From assembly GCF_004521915.1 (NCBI RefSeq), contig NZ_SDKD01000001.1, forward strand, positions 124,001 through 188,000: 64,000 nt of DNA, in the 5' to 3' direction. The translations under genes were made by a program, and so were the position numbers. The DNA is from Brevibacillus migulae. Its GTDB lineage: Bacteria; Bacillota; Bacilli; Brevibacillales; Brevibacillaceae. Each line of letters starts with the position of its first letter. Position 1 is the stretch's first letter. Positions 26,040-35,349 of the stretch are shown one piece after another. The notes below the pieces were generated by a model. The model worked only from the letters and a program-made list of their open reading frames with translations. It made no database searches and was not told where the DNA came from.

Positions 26040-26826
26040 GCGGTTCCACCTTCTTCTGATGAAGACTCGGCAGCGAGGAGAGCAAGGTCTTGGTGTAGGC
26101 CTGTGCGGGATTGTCGAAAATATCGCTCACGGTCCCCATCTCAACGATTTTTCCCTTGTACATGACAGCCATCCGGTCACACATATAACGGATGACGGAC
26201 ATGTTGTGCGAGATAAACAGATAGGTCAGCTTTCGCTCACGCTTCAGCTCCTTCAACAGATTCAGCACATGCGCCTGGACGGACACATCCAGCGCCGAAG
26301 TCGGCTCGTCGAGAATGACGAATGCAGGGTCGGTAATCAAGGCGCGGGCGATGGCGATGCGCTGCCGCTGTCCGCCGCTGAACTCGTGAGGGAAGCGGGA
26401 CAGATGGTCCGGTTTCAAGCCGACACGGGCGATCAGGGCGTGCAAGCGTTCCTCGGAGCCTTTTTCTTTGCGGGCTTGCGAAGGCAAGGCATGCAGCGGC
26501 TCGAGAATAATGTCCTTGACTCTCATCCGCGGATCAAGGGAGGATTGCGGATCCTGAAAGACGATCTGCATGTCGCCCGGCTGGATACGGTTGAACTGCT
26601 TGCCGGTCCACAGCGGCTTCCCGTCATAGAGGATCGAGCCTGCAGTCGGATGCTCCAGCCCTGTCACGATTTTCGCCAAAGTACTTTTTCCGGAGCCCGA
26701 CTCGCCGATCAGCCCGAAGGTTTCTCCCTGCCGGATGGAAAAGCTGGCCTGAGAGACCGCCTGGATCCGTCCGGTTCCGCTGCCGTATTCTTTCTGTACT
26801 TCGATTAGCTCAATGATTGGTTTCAC
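26032..26826 (-). CDS. Dipeptide ABC transporter ATPase (DppF/DdpF-like)
   Basis: The 264-residue ATPase has Walker A GESGSGKSTLAKIV, signature FSGGQRQRIAIARAL and Walker B VILDEPTSALDVS. The C-terminal extension is short, as in the F-type subunit of peptide transporters. GTG 26826 is preferred because GAGG lies eight bases upstream and it begins just after the stop of the D subunit; an upstream ATG at 26847 is possible. It pairs with the D-type ATPase to drive dipeptide uptake. Confidence 0.87.
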   Translation of the reverse strand: MKPIIELIEVQKEYGSGTGRIQAVSQASFSIRQGETFGLIGESGSGKSTLAKIVTGLEHPTAGSILYDGKPLWTGKQFNRIQPGDMQIVFQDPQSSLDPRMRVKDIILEPLHALPSQARKEKGSEERLHALIARVGLKPDHLSRFPHEFSGGQRQRIAIARALITDPAFVILDEPTSALDVSVQAHVLNLLKELKRERKLTYLFISHNMSVIRYMCDRMAVMYKGKIVEMGTVSDIFDNPAQAYTKTLLSSLPSLHQKKVEPHV

Positions 26827-26831
26827 ACGGA

Positions 26832-27794
26832 TCACCTCACCCAGCATGCGGCATAATGGCTTTCGTTTTGTTGCTGTACCGGCTCCAATCCGGGCCTCTC
26901 TTCCTGACAGAGGGGAAGCGCCTGCGCACAGCGTGAGGCAAAGACGCAGCCTGCAGGTCTCCTCCGCAGATCAGGCGATTCGCCAGGGATCGCCAATAGT
27001 GGCTCATCAGGATCAGCCAGATCGGGAAGCGCTCCGATCAGCGCGCGGGTATACGGATGTACCGGATGCTGCAGTACTTGGTGTGTTTCACCTTGCTCCA
27101 CGATTTCTCCTGCATACATCACGATGACGCGTTTGCACATTTGCGCAACGACGCCAAGATCATGGGTGATAAACATGATCGAGGTGCCGCGATTGGCCGA
27201 CAATTCCTCCATCAGCTTCAAGATTTCATATTGAATCGTGACGTCTAGGGCCGTCGTAGGCTCATCGGCGATCAGCAAATCCGGCGGAGCAGCCATGGCT
27301 AAGGCGATGACGACCCGCTGCCGCATGCCGCCGCTCAGCTCAAACGGATATTTGCGGGCGACCAGCTCGGGATCGTGGATATGTACTTCCGCGAGGCTTT
27401 TGATGCCGGCCTGATACGCTTCTTTATGGGGAAGCTTGCGGTGACGCTTGATCACCTCTGCCAGCTGATCGCCAATTTTCATGGTCGGATGCAGCGCAGT
27501 CATCGGCTCCTGGAACACCATCCCGATTTCCTTTCCCCGCAGCGCCTGTTGTTCTCTTTTATCCATCACCAGCACATCTCGTCCCTTGTACAGGATCGAG
27601 CCGCTTGTGATCGAGGCGTTCTTTTCCAGCAGACCCAATATCGTAAGCGCGGTCACGGACTTGCCAGAGCCGGATTCTCCGACGATGCCGACAATCTCGC
27701 CTTTTTCGATCGAGAAAGAGATGTTTTGCAATGCTTTCACGTTGCCTTGCATAGAGGCAAATTCAACCGAGAGCTCCTTGATGTCGAGCAGCAT
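26832..27794 (-). CDS. Dipeptide ABC transporter ATPase (DppD/DdpD-like)
   Basis: The 320-residue ATPase has Walker A GESGSGKSVTALTI, signature LSGGMRQRVVIALAM and Walker B LLIADEPTTALDV. The C-terminal oligopeptide domain has cysteines in CVFASRCAQALPLC, of the kind that bind an iron-sulfur cluster in some DppD proteins. The ATG at 27794 is the start of the conserved region; the open frame upstream is non-homologous and overlaps the permease gene. It forms the heterodimeric motor with the F-type protein. Confidence 0.87.
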   Translation of the reverse strand: MLLDIKELSVEFASMQGNVKALQNISFSIEKGEIVGIVGESGSGKSVTALTILGLLEKNASITSGSILYKGRDVLVMDKREQQALRGKEIGMVFQEPMTALHPTMKIGDQLAEVIKRHRKLPHKEAYQAGIKSLAEVHIHDPELVARKYPFELSGGMRQRVVIALAMAAPPDLLIADEPTTALDVTIQYEILKLMEELSANRGTSIMFITHDLGVVAQMCKRVIVMYAGEIVEQGETHQVLQHPVHPYTRALIGALPDLADPDEPLLAIPGESPDLRRRPAGCVFASRCAQALPLCQEERPGLEPVQQQNESHYAACWVR

Positions 27795-27811
27795 GACAAC
27801 TTTCCCCCTAT

Positions 27812-28681
27812 CTACCGGTTGGCTTTCGGATCGAGAATATCCCGAACCCCGTCGCCGATCAGATTGAATGCGCATGACGCCAAAAAGAGGGCAAAGCCCG
27901 GAAACGTCGGATACCACCAGTAATCGAGCAGATGCTTCCAGCCCACGCTGATCATGGCGCCCCATTCCGGCGTCGGAGGCTGTGCCCCGAGTCCGAGGAA
28001 GCCCAGCGTGGCCACGAGCAGGATGGCATCCCCGATGTCCAGCGTGACCTGGATAATGACAGGCGATATCGCGTTAGGGATGATGTGGCGGGTGATGATC
28101 CGCCATGGTTTGATGCCAAAGGTCACGGCTGCTTTCACATACAGCTTTTCGCGCAGGGACAGGGTTTCCGCACGCGCAAGCCGGACATACACCGGAATTT
28201 TGATGATGGCGATCGCCAGCATGGCATTTTGCAAGTTGGGTCCGAGTGTGGCGGCTACGGCCATGGCCAGCACGAGAGAGGGGAAGGCCAGGATCATGTC
28301 CATCAGGCGCATGATGATCTGGTCGATCCGTCCGCCGAAATAGCCGGAGATGGAGCCGATGACGGTACCGATCAGGCCAGCGCCCAGGACGACGGCAACC
28401 CCTACCCCGAGGGAAAGCCTTGCTCCGTACAGGATGCGGGTAAAAATGTCGCGTCCGACCTCATCCGTGCCAAACCAATGCTCGGCAGAAGGCGGGGCGA
28501 AACGATCCTTAATATTGATTTTGGTCGGTTCATAGGAGCTGATCAGCGGTGCGAAAAGGGACAGCAGCAGGATGATGACGAGCACGACAATGCCTGCGAG
28601 CATCAGCGGATTTTTCCTGCATGTATACCAAAAGGGGTTGACCGTGCGTGTGACGGTGCTTGTATGAACTTCTGCGGACAT
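27812..28681 (-). CDS. Dipeptide ABC transporter permease (DppC/DdpC-like)
   Basis: The 289-residue permease has five to six membrane helices and an N-terminal OppC_N segment. The binding-protein-dependent transport motif VKAAVTFGIKPWRIITRHII contacts the ATPases. HWFGTDEVGRDIFTRILYG is a hallmark of the C-type subunit. It lies between the B-type permease and the D-type ATPase genes, with short spacing on both sides. Confidence 0.88.
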   Translation of the reverse strand: MSAEVHTSTVTRTVNPFWYTCRKNPLMLAGIVVLVIILLLSLFAPLISSYEPTKINIKDRFAPPSAEHWFGTDEVGRDIFTRILYGARLSLGVGVAVVLGAGLIGTVIGSISGYFGGRIDQIIMRLMDMILAFPSLVLAMAVAATLGPNLQNAMLAIAIIKIPVYVRLARAETLSLREKLYVKAAVTFGIKPWRIITRHIIPNAISPVIIQVTLDIGDAILLVATLGFLGLGAQPPTPEWGAMISVGWKHLLDYWWYPTFPGFALFLASCAFNLIGDGVRDILDPKANR

Positions 28682-28693
28682 GTCTGTTCCCCC

Positions 28694-29698
28694 TTACTCT
28701 TTCATCTCTGGGTTCAACGCGTAGTAGGTCAAATCGACAAGCAGGTTGATCAGGACATAACCGATGGAGATGACAAAGGTAAAGCCCATGATCGCTGGAA
28801 AATCGAGAAAAGCGATGGAATCCACCACATATTTGCCCATGCCTGGCCAGCTGAAAATGGTCTCGGTCACAACCGCACCGCCGAGCAGGGAACCGAAAGA
28901 CAGTCCGACTACCGTAATCGTGGGGATGAGCGCATTGCGCAGGGCGTAGCGGAAAAGCAAGACGGGACCGCTGATGCCGTTGGCCAATGCCGTGCGGATG
29001 TACTCCTGACCCAGCACTTCCAGCATGCTCGCCCGCACCTGTCTGGTCACGATTGCCAGCTGGGCGAAAGCGAGGGTAAAGGATGGCAGGAGCAGATGCA
29101 GCAGACTGTTTTTGAACGCTGCCCAGTTGCCGGTCAAGAGGCTGTCCAGCAAATAAAGCCCGGTTATCTTCAGCGGGGGAGGAACGGACAGATCAAGCCT
29201 GCCGCTGGATGGGAGCCAGTCGAGAAACTTGTAAAAGATCAGGATGCCGACCAGGCCGCTCCAGAACACAGGGGTGGAAACACCCGCGATAGAGAACAGT
29301 CTGCCTGCATGATCCCAGGCCGTATCTTTTTTCACCGCGGACAGGATCCCGATGGGGACGCCGAAAAGGATGGCAATCACAAAAGCGAGCAAAGCCAGCT
29401 CCAGCGTCGCAGGGAAAAACGTCAATAGATCGTCGCTGACCGGCTGTTGGGTCCGGATTGATGTGCCCAGATCGCCTGCAAAAAGTCCTTGGATGTACGT
29501 GAAATATTGGACCCAGACCGGTTGGTCCAGGCCCAATTGACGACGAACTTCTTGCAGTGTTTCCTCCGTTGCGCGCTGTCCTACCATCATCCGCGCGGGA
29601 TCGCCGGGAATGACATGGGAGAGGAAAAAGGTAAGCATCGTGACTCCCACCAGCACCAGCACGAGCATGGATAGGCGCTTCAAGATGATCTGCTTCAT
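28694..29698 (-). CDS. Dipeptide ABC transporter permease (DppB/DdpB-like)
   Basis: The 334-residue permease has six helices. The N-terminal motif FFLSHVIPGDPARMM is the hallmark of B-type subunits, and EYIRTALANGISGPVLLFRY is the ATPase-contact loop. The order binding protein, B, C, D, F on the minus strand equals that of E. coli ddpABCDF. Confidence 0.88.
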   Translation of the reverse strand: MKQIILKRLSMLVLVLVGVTMLTFFLSHVIPGDPARMMVGQRATEETLQEVRRQLGLDQPVWVQYFTYIQGLFAGDLGTSIRTQQPVSDDLLTFFPATLELALLAFVIAILFGVPIGILSAVKKDTAWDHAGRLFSIAGVSTPVFWSGLVGILIFYKFLDWLPSSGRLDLSVPPPLKITGLYLLDSLLTGNWAAFKNSLLHLLLPSFTLAFAQLAIVTRQVRASMLEVLGQEYIRTALANGISGPVLLFRYALRNALIPTITVVGLSFGSLLGGAVVTETIFSWPGMGKYVVDSIAFLDFPAIMGFTFVISIGYVLINLLVDLTYYALNPEMKE

Positions 29699-29721
29699 GA
29701 GGGAAACACTCCTTTACGTGC

Positions 29722-31347
29722 CTATTTCGACATTTCAGCCAGGTTGTAAATGCCCTCCAGCATTGGATTGTAGACGAAGCCTTTCACCCGTTTGCTGACC
29801 GGGAGCAGGAAATCCTTTTGATACAGATAAATGTAAGGAGCTTCGTCGATCACGATTTTTTGCGCTTCCTGATACAGCTTTTCGCGTTCCGCCTGATCAT
29901 TGGTCGTAGCTGCCTTGCGCACCAGCTCGTCCACCTTGTCGTTTTTGTAGAAGGCGCGGTTTCCGGCAAGACCGAAGTTGTTGGAATCAAACCAGTAGTT
30001 CATGAACATGAACGGATCGCCGAAGTCCGGGCTCCAGACGCCCAGGGCCAGATCGAATTCGCCTTTGTCGATCATCTCACGTGAAGTCGCATTGGCAATC
30101 TTGTTCAGTTTCAGCTCAACCCCGATATCGGCGAGGAAGGCTTGCAGCGTGAGCGCCTCGGTTTCCCACCAGGTTCTGGCGTCCGAGTAGAGCAGGGTGA
30201 GAGAAAGATTGGAGACGCCTGCCTCAGCCAGGAGCGCTTTTGCCTTTTCTACGTCCTGTGTATATTGGAAAGCCGCTTCGTCATGTCCCCACAGTCCTTT
30301 TGGAATCGGGCCGCGCATCTGGGTGGCGTAGCCTTCCTGTACGGAGTCGGTCAGGGCTTTGTAGTCGATTGCGTAGCTCAGCGCCTGACGCACTTTCGGG
30401 TTTTGCAAAGCTGGATTGCCTTTGGAGGAGTTAATGTAGACGTAATCCACAAACAGGCTTGGCTGCTGGAGCACTTCCACATTGCTCAGTTCTTTGATCG
30501 CTCCTAGCTGTTCGGTCGGGATGCCTTCCGCGATATCGATTTCGCCGGATTCGAGCTGGAGTCGCTGTGCTGTCGCGTCGGGTGTGATCTTGAAGTAGAC
30601 TTCCTTGAAGGTAGATTTCACAGTGGAGTTGGGGTTCTGGGTGAGTTTGAAGTATTCGCCTTTTTTCCATTCAGCCAGCTGGTAGGGACCGCTTCCCATG
30701 GTGTTGTTGGCGAGGAAGTTTTGGCCGAGGTCGCCGTTCTGCTCTTTTTCTTTTACTTTTGGATTGACGATGCTGCCGTAGTTTGCTGCGAGAGTGGAAA
30801 GGAAGGGCGGGAAGTTTTTGGCGAGAACGAAGGTGACTGACGTGGGAGAATCGACTTTCACTTCCTTGATCACGCTGTACACGTCGTACGGACCTTTTTT
30901 GATTTGCAGGATCCGGTCGAAGGAGAACTTGACCGCTTCGGCCGTAACGGGTGTCCCGTCTGCGAACTTGTTGCCCTCCTGCAGGGTGAACGTCCATTGC
31001 ATGCCATCCGGGCTGACTTTCCATTCTTTCGCCAGACCGGGCTTCACCTCGGTGCTTGCGCCATCATACTCGACCAGCCGCTGGTAAGCGTGGTACGTTA
31101 TTTTCCAGGCGCTGTTGTCCATGGTGACGGCCGGGTCGAGCGTACCCTGGTCAGCGGAGATCGAGACAAACAGCGTATCGGCAGGTGTTTCGTTCGCCGT
31201 TTTGGCGGGCTCCGTTTTCGGTGCGGCTGGGTCCGCGGGCTTGTCCTGTGTCTGGTTCGTAGGTGAGCTGCAGGCGGATAAAGCCAAGGAGAGAGAAAAT
31301 AAGAGAGTAAGTAAAGCGAGTAGCCATCTTCGACTCAATCGAATCAA
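29722..31347 (-). CDS. Peptide-binding lipoprotein of the D,D-dipeptide-like transporter
   Basis: The 541-residue family 5 solute-binding protein has a signal peptide and lipobox LALSACSS. DQGTLDPAVTMDNSAW and NPKVRQALSYAIDYKALTD are typical. The TTG at 31347 almost abuts GGGGG, so the in-frame TTG at 31338, nine bases from that site, is an alternative start. It follows the VanX-type dipeptidase gene and leads the transporter genes. By analogy with DdpA it may bind D-alanyl-D-alanine, but the sequence alone does not prove this. Confidence 0.87.
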   Translation of the reverse strand: MIRLSRRWLLALLTLLFSLSLALSACSSPTNQTQDKPADPAAPKTEPAKTANETPADTLFVSISADQGTLDPAVTMDNSAWKITYHAYQRLVEYDGASTEVKPGLAKEWKVSPDGMQWTFTLQEGNKFADGTPVTAEAVKFSFDRILQIKKGPYDVYSVIKEVKVDSPTSVTFVLAKNFPPFLSTLAANYGSIVNPKVKEKEQNGDLGQNFLANNTMGSGPYQLAEWKKGEYFKLTQNPNSTVKSTFKEVYFKITPDATAQRLQLESGEIDIAEGIPTEQLGAIKELSNVEVLQQPSLFVDYVYINSSKGNPALQNPKVRQALSYAIDYKALTDSVQEGYATQMRGPIPKGLWGHDEAAFQYTQDVEKAKALLAEAGVSNLSLTLLYSDARTWWETEALTLQAFLADIGVELKLNKIANATSREMIDKGEFDLALGVWSPDFGDPFMFMNYWFDSNNFGLAGNRAFYKNDKVDELVRKAATTNDQAEREKLYQEAQKIVIDEAPYIYLYQKDFLLPVSKRVKGFVYNPMLEGIYNLAEMSK

Positions 31348-31457
31348 CCCCCAAGTATTTAGTAAATTGAATATGTTTTAAATATATTGCAATACTTTGT
31401 AATATTCAATCTATTTTTGTCGCAAGGATGTAAATATAGCTCACATTTCCATCCTCT

Positions 31458-32150
31458 TTATAATGTTGCGATTCCGCCGTAAATAGCAGATGTCCGATTT
31501 TTGCGTGCCCACGATATCGTGCCGTACTCAAAGTGCCACCATTCGCGCGGATAATTGGTGAAGCCTGCCTTGTTCATCACATGATAAAGCAGACGTCGGT
31601 TGTCACGGATGCGCAGGGTTCGCTCATCATAAGCGGAGAGTTCCTCAAAATAACGAGTAGCAGCGACTTCACTGAAATCATCAAACTCCGTACCCATTTC
31701 CAGCCATCCGTCTGGGCCGCTAATCGTCAAGTCGATGGCTGCACCGGTTAGATGCGGCGAGGGGCGTGACAGGTCTCGGGTCGGTCGGGCGACAAATTTG
31801 GTTAATTCCCGGTCGAGCTCTTCGCCTTCTTGCCAGCCTTGGGCGAGCAGGGATTCCTTGAAGCGATTGTACAAGGATTGCTGTACCTCGTAGGAACGCC
31901 AGCCGTCGAAAACGACGAAAAAGAAACCCTCTGGCAGCATTTCCGCGGCTTGCTGCAACCGATTCGCAACGCCTGAGCGCAGATACGCTTCCTCTGTAGT
32001 GCCATCATAATCCTGCAAATAATAGCTGGGGTAAATGAAGATTCGCTCAGAGAATGTCGAGAGAGGAATCAACGGTTCTTCGCATTCCATGATCGGCGGT
32101 TGGTGAGACAGCTCGTCCGCGGGTTCTGCAGGGATCGGTGTATGATACAT
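31458..32150 (-). CDS. ddpX: D-alanyl-D-alanine dipeptidase (VanX/DdpX family, M15D)
   Basis: The 230-residue zinc peptidase has SPHLTGAAID (His133, Asp140) and EWWHFEYG (Glu203, His206), the zinc and catalytic residues of VanX. DGWR (Arg85) lies where the transition-state arginine is expected. ATG 32150 has AAGGAGGT eight bases upstream; the longer open frame does not. There is no signal peptide, so it acts in the cytosol on imported dipeptide. It is the first gene of the operon with the dipeptide transporter, like E. coli ddpX-ddpABCDF, which points to cell-wall dipeptide salvage. No vanA or vanH homologue is present, so a resistance role is unlikely. Confidence 0.88.
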   Translation of the reverse strand: MYHTPIPAEPADELSHQPPIMECEEPLIPLSTFSERIFIYPSYYLQDYDGTTEEAYLRSGVANRLQQAAEMLPEGFFFVVFDGWRSYEVQQSLYNRFKESLLAQGWQEGEELDRELTKFVARPTRDLSRPSPHLTGAAIDLTISGPDGWLEMGTEFDDFSEVAATRYFEELSAYDERTLRIRDNRRLLYHVMNKAGFTNYPREWWHFEYGTISWARKNRTSAIYGGIATL

Positions 32151-32189
32151 AAGTGCCACCTCCTTTGGTAAATTTGGAAATATCGTAAC

Positions 32190-32235
32190 GCAGTTTGCCT
32201 TTTTAGTAAACTGCAATTTATTTTGATTTATTGCA
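32190..32235 (-). promoter_or_regulatory. Nested inverted repeats upstream of ddpX, candidate operator
   Basis: GCAGTTT (32190-32196) and AAACTGC (32208-32214) form one dyad. TGCAAT (32212-32217) and ATTGCA (32230-32235) form a second that shares bases with it. A related TATTGCAATA occurs near 31383-31392, ahead of the binding-protein gene. The operon's XRE-cupin protein is the obvious candidate ligand. Confidence 0.4.
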
Positions 32236-32303
32236 AATGTCACATCATCGTACCTCATTTCGCCTTATGTTACGAACGATGAAATTTACGGAGGATGATG
32301 AGT

Positions 32304-33593
32304 GTGAAGACGTATGATGCAGCCGTAATCGGCGGAGGGCTGGCTGGGCTCATTGCCGCAATCGATTTGGCAAAGGGAGGAGTTTCGACGGTTCTGTTGG
32401 AAAAGTCCAGCCGTGTGGGGGGCCGTGCGATGACCAGCAACAAAAACGGTGTCTTCCTCAATCTGGGGGCGCATGCGTTATACCGCACTGGGAAGGCTTT
32501 TGCCATCCTGCAGGAGCTTGGCGTCAGAGTGGAGGGAGGAAGGCCGGCTTCGCAAGTCAGTGTGCTTGCTCAGAACAGGCTGCTGCCTCTGCCGACAAGT
32601 CCGTGGGGGTTGTTTTCCTCACGTCTTCTGTCCTGGTCGGGAAAACGGCAGCTCATGAAGATGATGATGACGCTAACCAAGCTGGAGCCCGACTCGCTTC
32701 CTATCATCCCGATAAAGGAGTGGGTCGAAGGAGAAATCGATGATCCTCTCGTGCGAAAGGTGTTTTATGCGCTTTGCAGAACGGCGACGTATACGGTGGA
32801 ACCGGAGCATCTGTTGGCCGGACCTGCTCTTTCCCAGATCCAGCGTTCCCTGAAAGGCGGGGTTCTTTACTTGCATGGCGGCTGGCAAACGATCGTGGAC
32901 CAGTTGAGGGAGAAAGCGGCCGAGGCAGGAGTGCATATCATCAGCAATAAACGTGTGGCGGAGATTCAGCAAGAGAATGGAAGAGTCAAAAGATTGCACT
33001 TTGCAGACGGGGAACAGATGGATGTAACCTATGTGATCAGCACAGCACCACCCGCCGAAACGGAGAGGCTTCTCCAGGGAGGAGAGCATACCGTCCTAAA
33101 ACGGTGGAAGGAAGCAGCTAGGCCATCGATGGCGGCCTGCCTAGATCTCGGCCTTACGAAGCTTTCAGCCCAGGGACCCCATTTCGTTCTCGATCTGGAT
33201 CGGCCCATCTATTTTTCCAATCACAGCCTCCATGCCCAGTTAAGCGCAAATGGCACGGTAGTCACGCATCTGTTGAAATATAATGGTCCACACGAGAGTG
33301 ATCCGAAAGAAGATGAACGGATTCTGGAAGAAACGATGAATCTGCTGCATCCCGGCTGGGAAAAGGATGTGGTGGCACGGCAATTTCTTCCCAATATCGC
33401 CGTCAGTCATGACTTTCCCCATATCGGGAGGGAAATGGCGAGAGGACCGGAAGTACCCGAGGTGCAAGGATTTTATGTGGCGGGGGACTGGGCTGGCCAC
33501 GGAGAATTTCTCGCGGACGCATCGGCCGCAAGCGCCAGACGGGCAGCGCAATCGATCCTGAAAAAGTGCAGGCAGGCTGCAGTGATTGGCTGA
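32304..33593 (+). CDS. FAD-dependent oxidoreductase (phytoene desaturase/amine oxidase-like)
   Basis: This is a roughly 429-residue flavoprotein. The N-terminal dinucleotide motif VIGGGLAGLIAAIDLAKGG is followed by LLEKSSRVGGRA, and the C-terminal FAD motif is GFYVAGDWAGHGEFLADAS. This layout fits the NAD(P)/FAD oxidoreductase group that includes carotenoid desaturases and protoporphyrinogen oxidase, but no pathway partner is adjacent. CGGAGG lies nine bases before GTG 32304, and ATGs at 32295 and 32298 are too close to it. The substrate is unknown. Confidence 0.83.
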   Translation: MKTYDAAVIGGGLAGLIAAIDLAKGGVSTVLLEKSSRVGGRAMTSNKNGVFLNLGAHALYRTGKAFAILQELGVRVEGGRPASQVSVLAQNRLLPLPTSPWGLFSSRLLSWSGKRQLMKMMMTLTKLEPDSLPIIPIKEWVEGEIDDPLVRKVFYALCRTATYTVEPEHLLAGPALSQIQRSLKGGVLYLHGGWQTIVDQLREKAAEAGVHIISNKRVAEIQQENGRVKRLHFADGEQMDVTYVISTAPPAETERLLQGGEHTVLKRWKEAARPSMAACLDLGLTKLSAQGPHFVLDLDRPIYFSNHSLHAQLSANGTVVTHLLKYNGPHESDPKEDERILEETMNLLHPGWEKDVVARQFLPNIAVSHDFPHIGREMARGPEVPEVQGFYVAGDWAGHGEFLADASAASARRAAQSILKKCRQAAVIG

Positions 33594-33619
33594 CGAACAG
33601 GGCATGACCGACAATAGGC

Positions 33620-33652
33620 AAGAGGGACCGGTCCAACCGACCAGCCCCTCTA
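33620..33652. terminator. Possible hairpin between convergent genes
   Basis: GAGGG and CCCTC frame GGTC/GACC-type pairing between the two convergent genes. There is no T run, so termination would be weak or factor-dependent. Confidence 0.3.
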
Positions 33653-33663
33653 ATGTATGATGG

Positions 33664-35070
33664 TTAAGGCAAGAGCAATTGCCAATACAAGGCCCATGGA
33701 ATAAAGAGCAGTCCGGCTGCTAGGAGAATGGATGAATCGGCTCGCAGTCGGTCTGCTCCTGTCCCTCTGGATCTCCACCAGGATCGCGCATGCAAGAGAG
33801 CAAGCACGCTTGTGATCACTGCAAGCACCTGCAGGATGAGCCAAGGCAGCGGGCGGCCGAAAAGAATCGGAGCGACGTCCTTTGCCCCGGTCATCATGAG
33901 AAAGCCAAAGAATCCAAGCATTCCGAGGAGCGTCAAAAGACTCGTGCAAGCGAAGAGAATCGGGAAGAGACGAGCGCTCTTTTGAGCCGATGTATTTCGC
34001 TTGCCAGTCACGATCAGACCGGTTATAAACAAGCCCAGCAACAGGATGAACAACCCGCCTTGGAGCCAATGGGAATCGTACCAGGACAAACGAGAGATTC
34101 CGGGATTGGAAGGCAGATCATGTCCAGGCCGCTCACCTTTTACCTGCGGACCCGGTGGCTTTCCTTGGACAACCTCATGAAGCCAGGCAAGCATGGCTTC
34201 TGTATAACCAGGGGCAAAGGCTTCCGACTGAGTAAATCCATCTAAAGAAGTGCGCAGCAGATGACTGGCGTCCGGGATGAACTGGATCGTATAGTGCTCA
34301 TTTCCTTTTCGTTTCAGTGCATCCTCCAGCTGCTGTGCGCTTTCGACCTTGGGTTGAATCCGATCATAGCTTCCCCAGATAGCCAGCACAGGCTGGTGCA
34401 ATTGTTCAAATACGGGCATGGGATCAAAGGTTGCTTCCGGAAAAAGTCCAGCCGATACGGCAAAGCGAATGCCGTTTTGGGAAGCAAAGCGGATCATGGA
34501 GGGAGAGGTGACTCCCTGATGCTGAAGCCTGTTTTCCAAATGCCACGACTGCTGCTGAGCGGGCTGCACCCCAGATAAACCAACAGTAATCAGAAAGGAT
34601 ACCTGCGGGGACTGCGAGGCAGCAAGCGCCGCGACCATCCCGCCTTCACTGATTCCCCACAAGCCGATTTTGGCTGGATCAACAGCCGGATCTTCCCCTA
34701 GAGCAGCGACGGCTGCCAATACATCGCTGGCTAATACCGAGTACGAACGCCCGCCTACACGGGATTGGGAGAATCCGTCGGCACGTTTGTCATAGATGAG
34801 CGTAACCAAGCCCGCTTTGGCAAACATCTCTGCCTCCTGCCGATACTTTTCCCGGCTGTTGGAGCTGGAGCCATGAACGAGGACGATGGCCGGATGCCTC
34901 CCGGGTTGATCCGGGGTGAAAAGCGTCCCGTTCAACATGACATCGCCGCTTTGAAAGTGGACTTGCTCCTCATGGAAGCTGATTGACTCTGCCCGAACGA
35001 TTGCCGCAGTCGGTTGGATAAAAAGAATAAAAGCGAAAAGCATGAAGATCATACGTACAAACAATTTCAT
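33664..35070 (-). CDS. Secreted/membrane-anchored alpha/beta hydrolase
   Basis: The 468-residue protein has a signal peptide (about 1-25). The alpha/beta hydrolase domain has oxyanion loop VLVHGSSSNSREKY, nucleophile elbow GLWGISEGG and a terminal His in DASHLLRT. It then has about four hydrophobic helices in the last 130 residues, an uncommon fusion that would hold the enzyme on the outer membrane face. ATG 35070 has AAAGG six bases upstream; the ATGs at 35085 and 35076 are less well placed. It resembles the BAAT/dienelactone-type acyl hydrolases. The substrate is unknown. Confidence 0.82.
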   Translation of the reverse strand: MKLFVRMIFMLFAFILFIQPTAAIVRAESISFHEEQVHFQSGDVMLNGTLFTPDQPGRHPAIVLVHGSSSNSREKYRQEAEMFAKAGLVTLIYDKRADGFSQSRVGGRSYSVLASDVLAAVAALGEDPAVDPAKIGLWGISEGGMVAALAASQSPQVSFLITVGLSGVQPAQQQSWHLENRLQHQGVTSPSMIRFASQNGIRFAVSAGLFPEATFDPMPVFEQLHQPVLAIWGSYDRIQPKVESAQQLEDALKRKGNEHYTIQFIPDASHLLRTSLDGFTQSEAFAPGYTEAMLAWLHEVVQGKPPGPQVKGERPGHDLPSNPGISRLSWYDSHWLQGGLFILLLGLFITGLIVTGKRNTSAQKSARLFPILFACTSLLTLLGMLGFFGFLMMTGAKDVAPILFGRPLPWLILQVLAVITSVLALLHARSWWRSRGTGADRLRADSSILLAAGLLFIPWALYWQLLLP

Positions 35071-35349
35071 ACACATCCTTTCCATGGAACTTTTTGCATA
35101 TAGTGCTGATTGTAACGACGCCAGAGATGGTGCAGAACGTACGTGAGGATGAATCCAAGTCAGTCTTGCGGATGAATCCTGGCAGAGAGGAAGATTTTCC
35201 TAGAAAAGAGTGGCAGAAAAGCAGATAGGATCAGACCTTGGAAGTAATTATGAAATAAAATTTCAGAAGTTTTGTCGAATCTATTGACGCAAAGTTTCAA
35301 ATATTTATACTCTTCCTTAAGTAATTCAAGTATAGGAAGGGGAAGTAAA

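Noticed and set aside
27932..29428. 498-codon open frame antisense to the dipeptide permeases
   Set aside because: The composition (many Gln, Asp, His and Arg) is typical of an antisense shadow. The minus-strand permeases are unmistakable.
25458..32258. Vancomycin-resistance cluster suggested by the VanX homologue
   Set aside because: No vanA/vanB ligase, vanH dehydrogenase or vanRS genes are present. The peptide-transporter context fits dipeptide salvage.
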